Shown piece by piece: positions 9,641 through 17,587 of a DNA stretch of 64,000 bases. The DNA is from Atopomonas sediminilitoris (GTDB lineage: Bacteria > Pseudomonadota > Gammaproteobacteria > Pseudomonadales > Pseudomonadaceae). The translations under genes and the position numbers were made by a program. The notes beneath the pieces were generated by a model. It was not told where the DNA came from, did no database searches, and saw only the letters and a program-made list of their open reading frames with translations. The first letter of the stretch is position 1; the number at the start of each line of letters is the position of its first letter. The DNA lies in the NCBI RefSeq assembly GCF_022601735.1, contig NZ_JAKUMM010000007.1, forward strand, positions 1 through 64,000. The letters are read 5' to 3'.

Positions 9641-12600
9641 TTAAACCTCGCTACCCAGGGAGAGCAGCGTGGCGTTGCCGCCCACGGCCGTGGTGTTGAC
9701 CGTGGTGGTTCTTTCGCTGGCAAAACGTGGCAAGTAGTTCGGGCCACCGGCCTTAGGGCCCGTGCCGGACAAGCCGCGTCCGCCAAAAGGCTGCACACCG
9801 ACCACCGCACCAATTTGGTTACGGTTGATGTACAGATTACCGACCCGCGCCTGCGCTTCGATCAGGCTGGCGGTTTGTTCATTACGACTATGCACACCCA
9901 GGGTGAGGCCATAACCGGTGGCATTGATCGCTTCGATCAGTGCCGGTAGCTCTTGCGCGCGATAGCTCAACACATGCAGCACCGGGCCGAACTGTTCTTT
10001 ACCTAACTGCGCCAAGCTGTCCAAGCGCAGCGCCACCGGCGCCATAAAGTGGCCATCCAGCCCTGCAGGCAACTCGGTTTGCGCCAGCACGCGGCCTTCA
10101 CTGCGCGCGGCTTCAACGTAGCGCTGTAACCCTTGCAACGCCTCGCGATCAATCACCGGCCCAAGGTCACTGGCACGCACACTGGGCATACCTATCTGCA
10201 ACTGCGCCATGGCACCGGCCAGTAGCGCTTCGATGCGCGGCGCAATGTCAGCCTGCACACACAGCACCCGTAACGCCGAACAACGTTGACCGGCGCTGGT
10301 AAAGGCCGACTGCACGGCATCTTTAACCACTTGCTCAGGCAAAGCGGTTGAGTCAACCAGCATGGCGTTTTGCCCGCCGGTTTCGGCAATCAGCGTGGCG
10401 ATCGGCCCGTCGCGCTCAGCCAGCAAACGGTTAATCACCCGCGCCGTATCGGTCGAACCGGTGAACGCCACGCCCACCAAACGCGGGTCACGACAGAACA
10501 CGCCCCCTAGCTCGGCACCGTCGCCCGGCAACAAAGCCAGTGCGCTCGTTGGCAGCCCTGCCTCAAATAACAATTCAATCGCCCGCATGGCGATTAAGCT
10601 GGTTTGCTCGGCGGGCTTGGCCAACACCGTGTTACCGGCTAACAAAGCCGCGCTGATTTGCCCCAAAAAAATCGCCAGTGGAAAGTTCCATGGGCTCACA
10701 CAGGCAAACACGCCACGGCCTTCATAAAACAACTCGTTGCGCTCCCCCGTCGGTCCCGGCAGGGTGACGCGCTGCAACCGCTCGCGCGCTTGCTGGGCGT
10801 AATAGCGACAAAAATCCACCGCCTCACGCACTTCATCTATCCCGTCTTGCAGGCTCTTGCCGGCTTCGCGACAACACAGCGCCATCAACTCGGCACGGTG
10901 TTGTTCGAGCAAATCCGCCAAGCGTTCAAACACCGCCGCGCGCTCTGCCACGGGGGTGGCATTCCACGCTGGCCAAGCCGCACTCAGCGCATCCATGGCC
11001 TGCTGAGCTTGCTCGGCGCTGGCCCACTGCGCCTGCCCTGCTTGCTCACCCAAGGCATAGGGTACGGGCACCGGCTGCGCGCGACCGGCCAAGCGTTGAC
11101 CGTTAATCCACGGCTGCGCTTGCCACTGCTGGAGTAACTGCTGCTCCAACGCCGCTTTTAACGGCTGCCATTGGCTGTGCACATTGAGGTTGATGCCGGC
11201 GGAGTTTTTCCGCAAACCGAACAACATCAATGGGTTAGGGATTTTCCCGTTGCCGAGGGTCGCGTGCTTGCGCAATTGCGCCACCGGATGTTGCAGGAGC
11301 GACTCGACCGGCACGCGCGGGTCAACCAACTGGTGTACGAAAGAGGAATTAGCGCCGTTTTCCAACAAACGACGCACCAAATACGGCAGCAAATCCTTAT
11401 GCGCACCCACCGGTGCATAAATGCGCACCGTTTGCCCGGTTTGCTCCAGCACGGTGTCGTACAGCGCATCGCCCATGCCATGTAAACGCTGGAATTCGAA
11501 GCGTTTACCGTCACCCATCGCCTGCAAGCAAGTCACCGTGTGGGCGTTGTGAGTGGCAAATTGTGGGTAGATCACCGCTTGCGCTGCGTCGCTAAGCAAG
11601 AAGCGCGCGCAAGCCAAATAGGCGGTGTCGGTGCCTTCTTTGCGCGTATACACCGGGTATCCCGGCAGGCCGTGCACTTGCGCGTGCTTCACCTCACTGT
11701 CCCAGTACGCGCCCTTCACCAAGCGCACGGGGATTTGTCCCTGTAGCTCGCGCCCCAGCAAGGTCAGCCATTGCAATACCGGCAAGGCACGCTTGGAATA
11801 CGCCTGCACCACCAAACCAAACTCGCCCCAGCCCGCGATGGCCGGGTCACGCAGGAGTTTTTCAAACAGCTGCAGCGAGATCTCGAGGCGGTCCGCCTCT
11901 TCGGCATCGATGGTGATGCCGACCGCTTGCTCGCGGGCGAACTGGGCCAACTCTCGCACGCGGGCAAACAACTCACTCAATACACGCTCTTGTTGCGCGC
12001 TTTCATAGCGCGGATGCAGCGCCGACAGCTTGATCGAGATGGATGGCCGTGGCGCTTTGCCCACCTGCGCGGCTGCGCCGACTTCGGCAATCGCGGCGCG
12101 GTAGTCAGCCAAGTACTTGTCGGCATCTTCCGCGGTGAGCGCTGCTTCGCCGAGCATATCGAAGGAGTAGGTGTAGCCTTGCTCACGACAAGCACGACCG
12201 TTTTTCAACGCCTCAGCAATGCTGCGCCCGAGCACAAACTGACGCCCCATAAGCTTCATCGCTTGGTTCATCGCCGCGCGAATCACCGGCTCGCCGGAGC
12301 GCTGCACCAAGCGCGAAATAATCCCCGCCGGCTTGCTTTCACCCACCTTGGGATTAACCACCTTGCCGGTCATCAACAAGCCCCAAGAGGCAAAATTGAC
12401 CAGCACGTTATCGCTGTTGCCTAAGTGCGCATTCCAATCGGCGGTCGACAATTTATCGCGAATCAGTGCATCGGCGGTGTCGCTGTCGGGAATCCGCAGC
12501 AACGCCTCGGCCAAGCACATCAGCAAGATGCCTTCTTGGGTATCGAGGCTGTATTCACGCAACAAGGCGTCGAGGGTATCCACGGCATTGTCTTGCGCCC

Positions 12601-12793
12601 GCACGCGCTCAATCAGCGCCCGCGCATCGCGCTCAATGCGCAATAACCCTTCGGCACCGGGGTCAGCCAATTGCATTAATTCGGCCAGCAAGGCCTCTTC
12701 GTCGACACAATAGTGCGCACTGATCGTGGGAAAAAACGCGGCGGCCGATTGCGATAAGCAATCGCCAGATAGAACGTGAGCGGCGGTTAGCAT
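9641..12793 (-). CDS. putA: PutA, bifunctional proline dehydrogenase / L-glutamate-gamma-semialdehyde dehydrogenase
   Basis: Oxidises proline to glutamate in two steps and channels the intermediate. The FAD-dependent proline dehydrogenase barrel occupies roughly residues 150-480, and the NAD+-dependent aldehyde dehydrogenase roughly 540-1030, with catalytic Glu804 (IAETGGQNA) and Cys838 (SAGQRCSAL). At 1050 residues it lacks both the N-terminal ribbon-helix-helix repressor domain and the long C-terminal domain of the 1,300-residue enterobacterial form. It resembles the shorter Pseudomonas aeruginosa type, whose gene is activated by a separate AraC regulator. The start at 12793 has AGGA nine bases upstream; for the ATG at 12802 the AGGA would abut the codon. 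Confidence 0.96.
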   Translation of the reverse strand: MLTAAHVLSGDCLSQSAAAFFPTISAHYCVDEEALLAELMQLADPGAEGLLRIERDARALIERVRAQDNAVDTLDALLREYSLDTQEGILLMCLAEALLRIPDSDTADALIRDKLSTADWNAHLGNSDNVLVNFASWGLLMTGKVVNPKVGESKPAGIISRLVQRSGEPVIRAAMNQAMKLMGRQFVLGRSIAEALKNGRACREQGYTYSFDMLGEAALTAEDADKYLADYRAAIAEVGAAAQVGKAPRPSISIKLSALHPRYESAQQERVLSELFARVRELAQFAREQAVGITIDAEEADRLEISLQLFEKLLRDPAIAGWGEFGLVVQAYSKRALPVLQWLTLLGRELQGQIPVRLVKGAYWDSEVKHAQVHGLPGYPVYTRKEGTDTAYLACARFLLSDAAQAVIYPQFATHNAHTVTCLQAMGDGKRFEFQRLHGMGDALYDTVLEQTGQTVRIYAPVGAHKDLLPYLVRRLLENGANSSFVHQLVDPRVPVESLLQHPVAQLRKHATLGNGKIPNPLMLFGLRKNSAGINLNVHSQWQPLKAALEQQLLQQWQAQPWINGQRLAGRAQPVPVPYALGEQAGQAQWASAEQAQQAMDALSAAWPAWNATPVAERAAVFERLADLLEQHRAELMALCCREAGKSLQDGIDEVREAVDFCRYYAQQARERLQRVTLPGPTGERNELFYEGRGVFACVSPWNFPLAIFLGQISAALLAGNTVLAKPAEQTSLIAMRAIELLFEAGLPTSALALLPGDGAELGGVFCRDPRLVGVAFTGSTDTARVINRLLAERDGPIATLIAETGGQNAMLVDSTALPEQVVKDAVQSAFTSAGQRCSALRVLCVQADIAPRIEALLAGAMAQLQIGMPSVRASDLGPVIDREALQGLQRYVEAARSEGRVLAQTELPAGLDGHFMAPVALRLDSLAQLGKEQFGPVLHVLSYRAQELPALIEAINATGYGLTLGVHSRNEQTASLIEAQARVGNLYINRNQIGAVVGVQPFGGRGLSGTGPKAGGPNYLPRFASERTTTVNTTAVGGNATLLSLGSEV

Positions 12794-12893
12794 GGGGGCC
12801 ATTCCTGCACGGGCTTTATAGTTGTTATAGCCAACGCACAAAATGGCGCCGGCGGTATACCTCGATTCTCAAGGCAGCCGCCGGCTTAGGTCT

Positions 12894-12935
12894 TGTCAAA
12901 AACTCGGATTGTTTTGTCAGAAACTCGGATTATTC
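12894..12935. repeat. Two tandem 21-base direct repeats upstream of putA
   Basis: 12894-12914 and 12915-12935 match at 18 of 21 positions (core TGTCARAAACTCGGATT). The pair lies about 100-140 bases upstream of the putA start and reaches six bases into the 3' end of the lipoprotein gene. The spacing of two helical turns fits paired activator sites, but duplication by slippage is equally possible. Confidence 0.7.
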
Positions 12936-13943
12936 GTGGCGTTGCGGCGCGGGCAAGGCCAACTGCGCAAACGGCACCGGCAACTTGAGCGTGGCGCCTG
13001 CGGGCAAATTCTCACGCGTTACGCGCACCATGCCTTGGATATCTTGCAAACGCAGCCCTTGCGGATGGCGCGGGTCGTTACCAAAGAAGTCTTCCCAGTG
13101 CCCGAGCACCGCCATGCGCGGCTTTAGGCGTTTGAGCAACACCTGGGGGTACGCCGGCACTTGATCCCAAGCCCCAACACAGAGAATGGCCACATCCACC
13201 GGTTTGACATCGCCGAGCAATTGCGGCGGCAAGCCCAAAGGCGGTGTGCTGGCGGCATCTTGGTAATGAATGCGGTAACGCACCTCGCCGGTGGCATCCA
13301 GCAGATCAATCAAGAAGGCCACCGTCTGCCCTTCTGGCCAGCCCCACACGGTTTTGGGCAGCTCGGTTAAATCTTCATCCACGCTGCCTTGTAAAAACTT
13401 AATGCCCATAAAGTGCGGCGCGTGCTCGCTTTTCAGCGCCATGATGCGTACGCGCTTTTGCGGCGAATAAAACCACTGCCCCGCTTGGCGGCCATCGGCC
13501 ATATGGCTTTGCACATCCACAATGCGCTCGCGCGCCACCGCGGCGGCCAAAATATGGCCGACGGTTTTAGAGCCGTACACCTTGGCCTTGGGCGTGTGCT
13601 GATTAAGCACATAGGGCACATCCAGCAGGTGGTCGTAATGCGCGTGCCCGACCAACAGCATGCTGACATCGTCGGCCTTGGGCATCAGCGCGTCGATTTT
13701 CGCGGTGTCAGCCTCGACCAACAGCGGCGGCTGGCCCAGCGTGGCAGGGTTGCTGAACGACGGAGCCATGGCGATGGCCTCGCCCTGCCAGCGCAGCAAA
13801 TAGCCACCCACGCCCAAATATTGCAGCGATGGCGGCGCCAATGACTGCTCATCACTTAATGGCAAGTCCGCCGGATTTTGCGCACAACCGGCCAACCACA
13901 ACGCACTGATCGACAGTGCCACACGCAACACAACACGCCACAT
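12930..13943 (-). CDS. Metallo-beta-lactamase-fold hydrolase, predicted lipoprotein
   Basis: 337 residues. The lipoprotein signal ends in the lipobox LAGC (about residue 20), so the mature protein is membrane-anchored facing the periplasm. The metal motif GHAHYDHLLD is intact, and later His/Asp positions (SEHAPHFMG, HYQDAAS, LGHWEDFF) fit the UlaG/RomA-like branch of the family, which contains N-acyl-phosphatidylethanolamine phospholipase D-like enzymes. Substrate unknown. The ATG at 13943 has AAGGAG upstream; that site is part of an 11-bp inverted repeat. It follows the GST gene on the same strand after 72 bases. Confidence 0.88.
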   Translation of the reverse strand: MWRVVLRVALSISALWLAGCAQNPADLPLSDEQSLAPPSLQYLGVGGYLLRWQGEAIAMAPSFSNPATLGQPPLLVEADTAKIDALMPKADDVSMLLVGHAHYDHLLDVPYVLNQHTPKAKVYGSKTVGHILAAAVARERIVDVQSHMADGRQAGQWFYSPQKRVRIMALKSEHAPHFMGIKFLQGSVDEDLTELPKTVWGWPEGQTVAFLIDLLDATGEVRYRIHYQDAASTPPLGLPPQLLGDVKPVDVAILCVGAWDQVPAYPQVLLKRLKPRMAVLGHWEDFFGNDPRHPQGLRLQDIQGMVRVTRENLPAGATLKLPVPFAQLALPAPQRHE

Positions 13944-13952
13944 AGGTTTTCT

Positions 13953-13992
13953 CCTTAAGACCGCCGCACAGCCTACGCAGCCGGTCTTAAGG
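13953..13992 (-). promoter_or_regulatory. 11-bp inverted repeat overlapping the ribosome-binding site of the lipoprotein gene
   Basis: Arms 13953-13963 and 13982-13992 (CCTTAAGACCG and its complement) are perfect, with an 18-base loop. In the minus-strand mRNA the 3' arm contains the AAGG of the Shine-Dalgarno sequence, so a hairpin would mask translation initiation. No T run follows, which argues against a plain terminator. Confidence 0.6.
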
Positions 13993-14015
13993 AAGCTGCC
14001 CATCCAATGACGGGC

Positions 14016-14954
14016 TTAGCTGACCGGCTGTGCCCGATAGTTAAGCCGTGGGAAGTGCACGTGCAGGGTGCCAGCGCGCGGATCCTCGCGGCGTAGGCTG
14101 ATTTGCTCGTGATCGGCGTGTAACAGCTCGCCGGTAACACCGTCCACGCCGTAGTCGGTCGCCGCCACACACACCTGCTGACCGACGCTGACACCCGGCA
14201 ACGGCAAGAGCTCGGTCGCCGCTAATGGTGAAGGTGTTGCCTGCTGCGCGATCGTCACCGCCTCTGTCGAGGCCAAGGCCTCTGAGGCACCATGACCAAA
14301 GCCTAAAACGCGCTCGAGCCAAGCACTGACGACCTCGTCATCGCTCACCAAGGGCGCGGTAAACGGATTTTGCTTGAGGAACCACAAAGGGTGCGCCACG
14401 GCGATGTCAGCCAAGCTGGCTTGAGCAAACAAGTAGTCGCTGTCACTGCGCGCCAATTGTTGGCTAAGGCGCTGGATAAAGGTCGGCCACTGCTGCAACG
14501 CCTGCTCAAGCGGGACGCGCTGCGCACTGCCGCCGCTGAACAACCCTTGGCGATCTTTCAAAAACGCCTGCGCCATCTCAGGCGGCATGCTGGCTAAACG
14601 CGGGGCAATGGCCTCTGGCTGAAACACCAACGCCACGGCGTGCAAAAACAAGCTGCTGTCGGCCCAGCTGGCTAAGGCACTGACCGCCAGCTCGTGCCCT
14701 TCGGGGAACAACGCTGGCGTGTGTTTTTCGGCCTCTAAGCGCCGCGCAATCAACGCGGTATCGCAGTAAATATCCGCCCCTACTTGCAGCACCGGCGTTT
14801 TACGGTAGCCGCCCGTCAAGGCGGTTAAATCGGGCTTGGGCATAATCGGTGGGATCGTCACCGAGCGCCAAGAGAGCTGCTTAAAGCCCAACATCAGGCG
14901 CGCTTTTTCAGCAAACGGTGACTGTGGGTAGTGATGCAAAATCAACTCGTGCAT
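14016..14954 (-). CDS. Glutathione S-transferase family protein with C-terminal extension
   Basis: 312 residues. A thioredoxin-like N-terminal domain (about 1-80: MHELILHHYPQSPFAEKARLML, then KTPVLQVGADIYCDTALIARRLE with the glutathione-binding cis-proline and acidic-residue region) is followed by an all-helical domain (about 90-210). Residues beyond 230 form an extra beta-rich tail not found in ordinary GSTs of about 200 residues. Start at 14954 is supported by AGGA nine bases upstream. First of two GST-like genes in this minus-strand cluster. The substrate is unknown; detoxification or redox is inferred from the family. Confidence 0.88.
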   Translation of the reverse strand: MHELILHHYPQSPFAEKARLMLGFKQLSWRSVTIPPIMPKPDLTALTGGYRKTPVLQVGADIYCDTALIARRLEAEKHTPALFPEGHELAVSALASWADSSLFLHAVALVFQPEAIAPRLASMPPEMAQAFLKDRQGLFSGGSAQRVPLEQALQQWPTFIQRLSQQLARSDSDYLFAQASLADIAVAHPLWFLKQNPFTAPLVSDDEVVSAWLERVLGFGHGASEALASTEAVTIAQQATPSPLAATELLPLPGVSVGQQVCVAATDYGVDGVTGELLHADHEQISLRREDPRAGTLHVHFPRLNYRAQPVS

Positions 14955-15022
14955 GGCGGATATCCTTAAGCCAGAGGGCCCTTGAGCATAGCGCGTGAGT
15001 GCCCGCTCGCACACCGGCCGCG

Positions 15023-15283
15023 CTAGCGCGCCGCAAAAGTCTGCACCAAGGCCTCTTTGCTGGGCTTGCTCATGGCTTTAATCGCATGTTCACGCTTGAG
15101 CGCCGCCGACTTATCCGCGCAGGCTTCGCGGTACACCAGCGCCTGCGCCGGGCTGGTGGCAAAAAACCGGGCGCCACGCCCAGCTTGATGCTGGGCGAAA
15201 CGCTTATCAGGATCAGAGCTAATACCGCAATACAGGGCGTTATTGGCCGCCCGGACCAAATACACGTACCACGTCACGGCCAT
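15023..15283 (-). CDS. GIY-YIG domain protein, UPF0213 family
   Basis: 86-residue single-domain GIY-YIG nuclease-fold protein. The family signature appears as [20 protein letters not shown] (GIY as VYL, YIG as YCG), followed by the conserved arginine in KRFAQHQAG and a Lys/Arg-rich helix ([13 protein letters not shown]). Same family as E. coli YhbQ; the biological role is not settled. The start overlaps the 3' end of the upstream GST gene by ten bases, so the two are probably translated together. Confidence 0.88.
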   Translation of the reverse strand: MAVTWYVYLVRAANNALYCGISSDPDKRFAQHQAGRGARFFATSPAQALVYREACADKSAALKREHAIKAMSKPSKEALVQTFAAR

Positions 15284-15972
15284 AGGCGCGCCTGCATACG
15301 GCGGCAATACGCCACCAAACTGGGGTACTCAGGCGCCAAGGCGCTGAGTGGGGTGTCAAAGGTGCTGATAAACAAGTTGGCCAGATGACCATAAGCACAG
15401 GCATCCACGCTGCTGGGCGCGCTGCCACCGAAATACTCTGCCGAGCCTAAGATCGCCGCACAGGCGGTTAAATCGGCCCGCGCAAACTGGATCAACTCGG
15501 CGGGGCTATGCCGCCCCAAGCCTTGACCATGCAGATCACGCTTGACTTGCGCCCGTGCCACCTGTGGCACCAGCCACTTGAGCGGCAGCGGTAAATGACC
15601 AAAAAACTGCGGACACAAGCGCGACCAGCACTCGTCATCCAGCCACCGAAAGCGCACCACAATCCAATACAAGTGCTCATCCAGCAGGCGGGTTAACGCC
15701 ATGTCGTGGCCCAGCTGTTCGAGGCTGCGCTGATCATCCAAGGTCAGCTTAAAACGCTCGGTTAAGGCCTGCTGAATCAAGGCCGAGTCAGCCAAGCGCT
15801 GCCCCTCGAGGTCGATCATCGGAAACTTGGCTTTAGGGGCAACGCGCGGGTCATGCAGGCTTTTGACCTGATACTCAAGCCCAGCCAACCGTAAAAAGGT
15901 TTCTAGCTTTAAGCAAAAGGCACTGGGGTTAGGTAAACCAAAAGCCGCTGGAAATTGATACAGGGTAATCAT
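15274..15972 (-). CDS. Glutathione S-transferase-like protein, metaxin/FAX-type
   Basis: 232 residues. N-terminal thioredoxin-like half [33 protein letters not shown] resembles the failed-axon-connections/metaxin branch of the GST superfamily, with a downstream [20 protein letters not shown] segment for cis-Pro and the SNAIL-like acidic turn. A helical C-terminal half ends with [12 protein letters not shown], the family's helix signature. AAGGAG lies seven bases before the ATG. It is the first gene of the short GST / GIY-YIG / GST / lipoprotein run. Specific substrate unknown. Confidence 0.88.
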   Translation of the reverse strand: MITLYQFPAAFGLPNPSAFCLKLETFLRLAGLEYQVKSLHDPRVAPKAKFPMIDLEGQRLADSALIQQALTERFKLTLDDQRSLEQLGHDMALTRLLDEHLYWIVVRFRWLDDECWSRLCPQFFGHLPLPLKWLVPQVARAQVKRDLHGQGLGRHSPAELIQFARADLTACAAILGSAEYFGGSAPSSVDACAYGHLANLFISTFDTPLSALAPEYPSLVAYCRRMQARLWP

Positions 15973-16039
15973 GCCAAGCTCCTTGCTATGCAGGCAGACG
16001 TACTTATCGGGCCCTCAGCCTAACAGAGTTAAACCTCGA

Positions 16040-16531
16040 TTAACCCCTACCCTGCTGCGCCTGCCACTGCTTAAGCCCTACCATGGCCTGTGCGCTGATG
16101 GCTTTTTGCACCGGCGGTAACCAACCCAGTAACAGCCCTTTAATACCTAGCGCTTGTGCGCTCCAACGCCACAAGTTGAAGCGGTCACGGTGCTCGATGA
16201 TTAAACCGTCTTTAAAACGAAACTCAGCGGCGATCCGATTGACCACTTGGTTGCCAGTTTTGCTGAACTGGTAACGCGCCACCCACTGCGCACTACCTTG
16301 CTGCGCATCGGCGTCAAGCACCTTGAATTCGAGAGAAAAATCCGCCGCGCGAGCACACAACATGCGCCACATGTCGCTGGCTTGTTGCCCCTGCAAATCA
16401 ATGAAGGCCGGATCGCTAAAACGCACATCAGGGTGATAACAGCTGGCCATGGTCTCGGCATCTAACTGCGTAAAGGCCGTGTAAAAGCGCTCGATCAAAG
16501 CCGCATTAGCGTGGGTAGATGTTGCAGACAT
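16040..16531 (-). CDS. SnoaL-like (NTF2 superfamily) protein
   Basis: 163 residues with the cone-shaped alpha+beta barrel pattern of the nuclear-transport-factor-2 superfamily: N-terminal helix ALIERFYTAFTQLDAETMASCYHPDVRFSDP, then a strand-rich section ending EHRDRFNLWRWSAQALG. Such proteins may be enzymes, carriers or stress proteins, and the active-site residues cannot be assigned here. Divergent from the AraC-type regulator across 108 bases, so it is a candidate target of that regulator. The ribosome site before the ATG is weak. Confidence 0.8.
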   Translation of the reverse strand: MSATSTHANAALIERFYTAFTQLDAETMASCYHPDVRFSDPAFIDLQGQQASDMWRMLCARAADFSLEFKVLDADAQQGSAQWVARYQFSKTGNQVVNRIAAEFRFKDGLIIEHRDRFNLWRWSAQALGIKGLLLGWLPPVQKAISAQAMVGLKQWQAQQGRG

Positions 16532-16639
16532 GGCAGGTTCACTCAGGCTGATTCGTTAAAGCCAGTGTGGCCTGCTTTAGCGCTGGCCTCTATTGTCGCC
16601 ATAGACTAACTTGTGTTCTTTAACGCCAAATAAATCATT

Positions 16640-17587
16640 ATGCACATTGCCTTGTGGGTCTCGCCGCACACCTTAAGCGCCAGCATTAGCCTAGTACTTG
16701 ATGCCTTGCAGCTGGCCAATCAGTGCGCGGGCAAGCGACTGTTTACCTGGCGTCGCGTCAGTATCGATGGCCACCCTGTGCCATTGGACTGGTGTCAGAT
16801 GGCGGTCGAGGGCGACCTTAACAGTGCGCGGGACGCTGACTTGTTGCTGATCCCCGCCATCGGCAGTCACACCCAAGCGGTGATCGCCCAAGAGCAGGCA
16901 TTACTGGCGTGGCTACGCGCCAATCCTGCGCAGCCGCCCCTGCGCGCCAGCCTGTGTAGTGGTGCTTTTTTGCTGGCCGCCGCGGGGCAGCTGGATGGCC
17001 ATCGCGCCACCACGCACTGGCGCTTGGCGCGTCGCTTTGCTGCGCAGTTCCCTGCGGTAGAGCTGTGCCCGCAGGCGCTGTTTTGCGCCGACGGGCAGCG
17101 TTTTAGCTCCGGTGGTGCGCAAGCCATGCTGGACCTATGCCTGCACCTGATCGCCCGCGAAGGCGGCAGCGCCTTAGCGCAGCAGGTGGCTGACTTACTG
17201 GTGTTTGATTATGGCCGTGGCAGCCAGCAGCGTTTTGATCAGCTGTTGCCCGCTACCGCCCACCAACACCCCGTGTTAGCGCTGGCCCAGCAACACCTGC
17301 AACAACATTACGCCAGCGCACTGGACCTCGCCGCGCTGGCAGCCATTTGCCACTGCTCGCCGCGAACCTTACTGCGCCACTTTCGCCAACACTTGCAGAT
17401 GACGCCCAGTGCCTACCAGCAACGCCTGCGCGTTGCCGCAGCACAAAGCCTGTTGCGCCAAGGCCAGCAAAGTTTGGAACACATCGCCGCAACGGTGGGC
17501 TATCAAGAGCGCGCCAGTCTAGCCAAGGTATTCAAGCAACTCACCGGACAAACGCCGGCACAGTATCGACGCCGCGCAGCACCTTAG
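16640..17587 (+). CDS. GlxA-type transcriptional regulator (DJ-1/PfpI domain plus AraC HTH)
   Basis: 315 residues. The N-terminal glutamine-amidotransferase-like/DJ-1 domain (about 1-185) has the nucleophile-elbow sequence LCSGAFLLAAAGQLDG with Cys106 and the conserved ATTHW. The C-terminal AraC domain (about 215-312) contains two helix-turn-helix motifs (LAALAAICHCSPRTLLRHF and IAATVGYQERASLAKVFKQLTG). The family includes GlxA and regulators of carnitine, arginine and choline use; the effector here is unknown. Its stop codon overlaps that of the convergent CNNM gene by four bases. Not an obvious PutA activator orthologue, although it lies 4 kb from putA. Confidence 0.92.
   Translation: MHIALWVSPHTLSASISLVLDALQLANQCAGKRLFTWRRVSIDGHPVPLDWCQMAVEGDLNSARDADLLLIPAIGSHTQAVIAQEQALLAWLRANPAQPPLRASLCSGAFLLAAAGQLDGHRATTHWRLARRFAAQFPAVELCPQALFCADGQRFSSGGAQAMLDLCLHLIAREGGSALAQQVADLLVFDYGRGSQQRFDQLLPATAHQHPVLALAQQHLQQHYASALDLAALAAICHCSPRTLLRHFRQHLQMTPSAYQQRLRVAAAQSLLRQGQQSLEHIAATVGYQERASLAKVFKQLTGQTPAQYRRRAAP

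Noticed and set aside
9641..12793. putA as a gene that lost its ends
   Set aside because: About 1,050 residues with both catalytic domains complete is a recognised natural form in Pseudomonas.
12843..13127. Plus-strand frame containing a duplicated CQKLGLF
   Set aside because: The repeat is just the translated 21-base direct repeat; the frame overlaps the 3' end of the lipoprotein gene and has no coding features.
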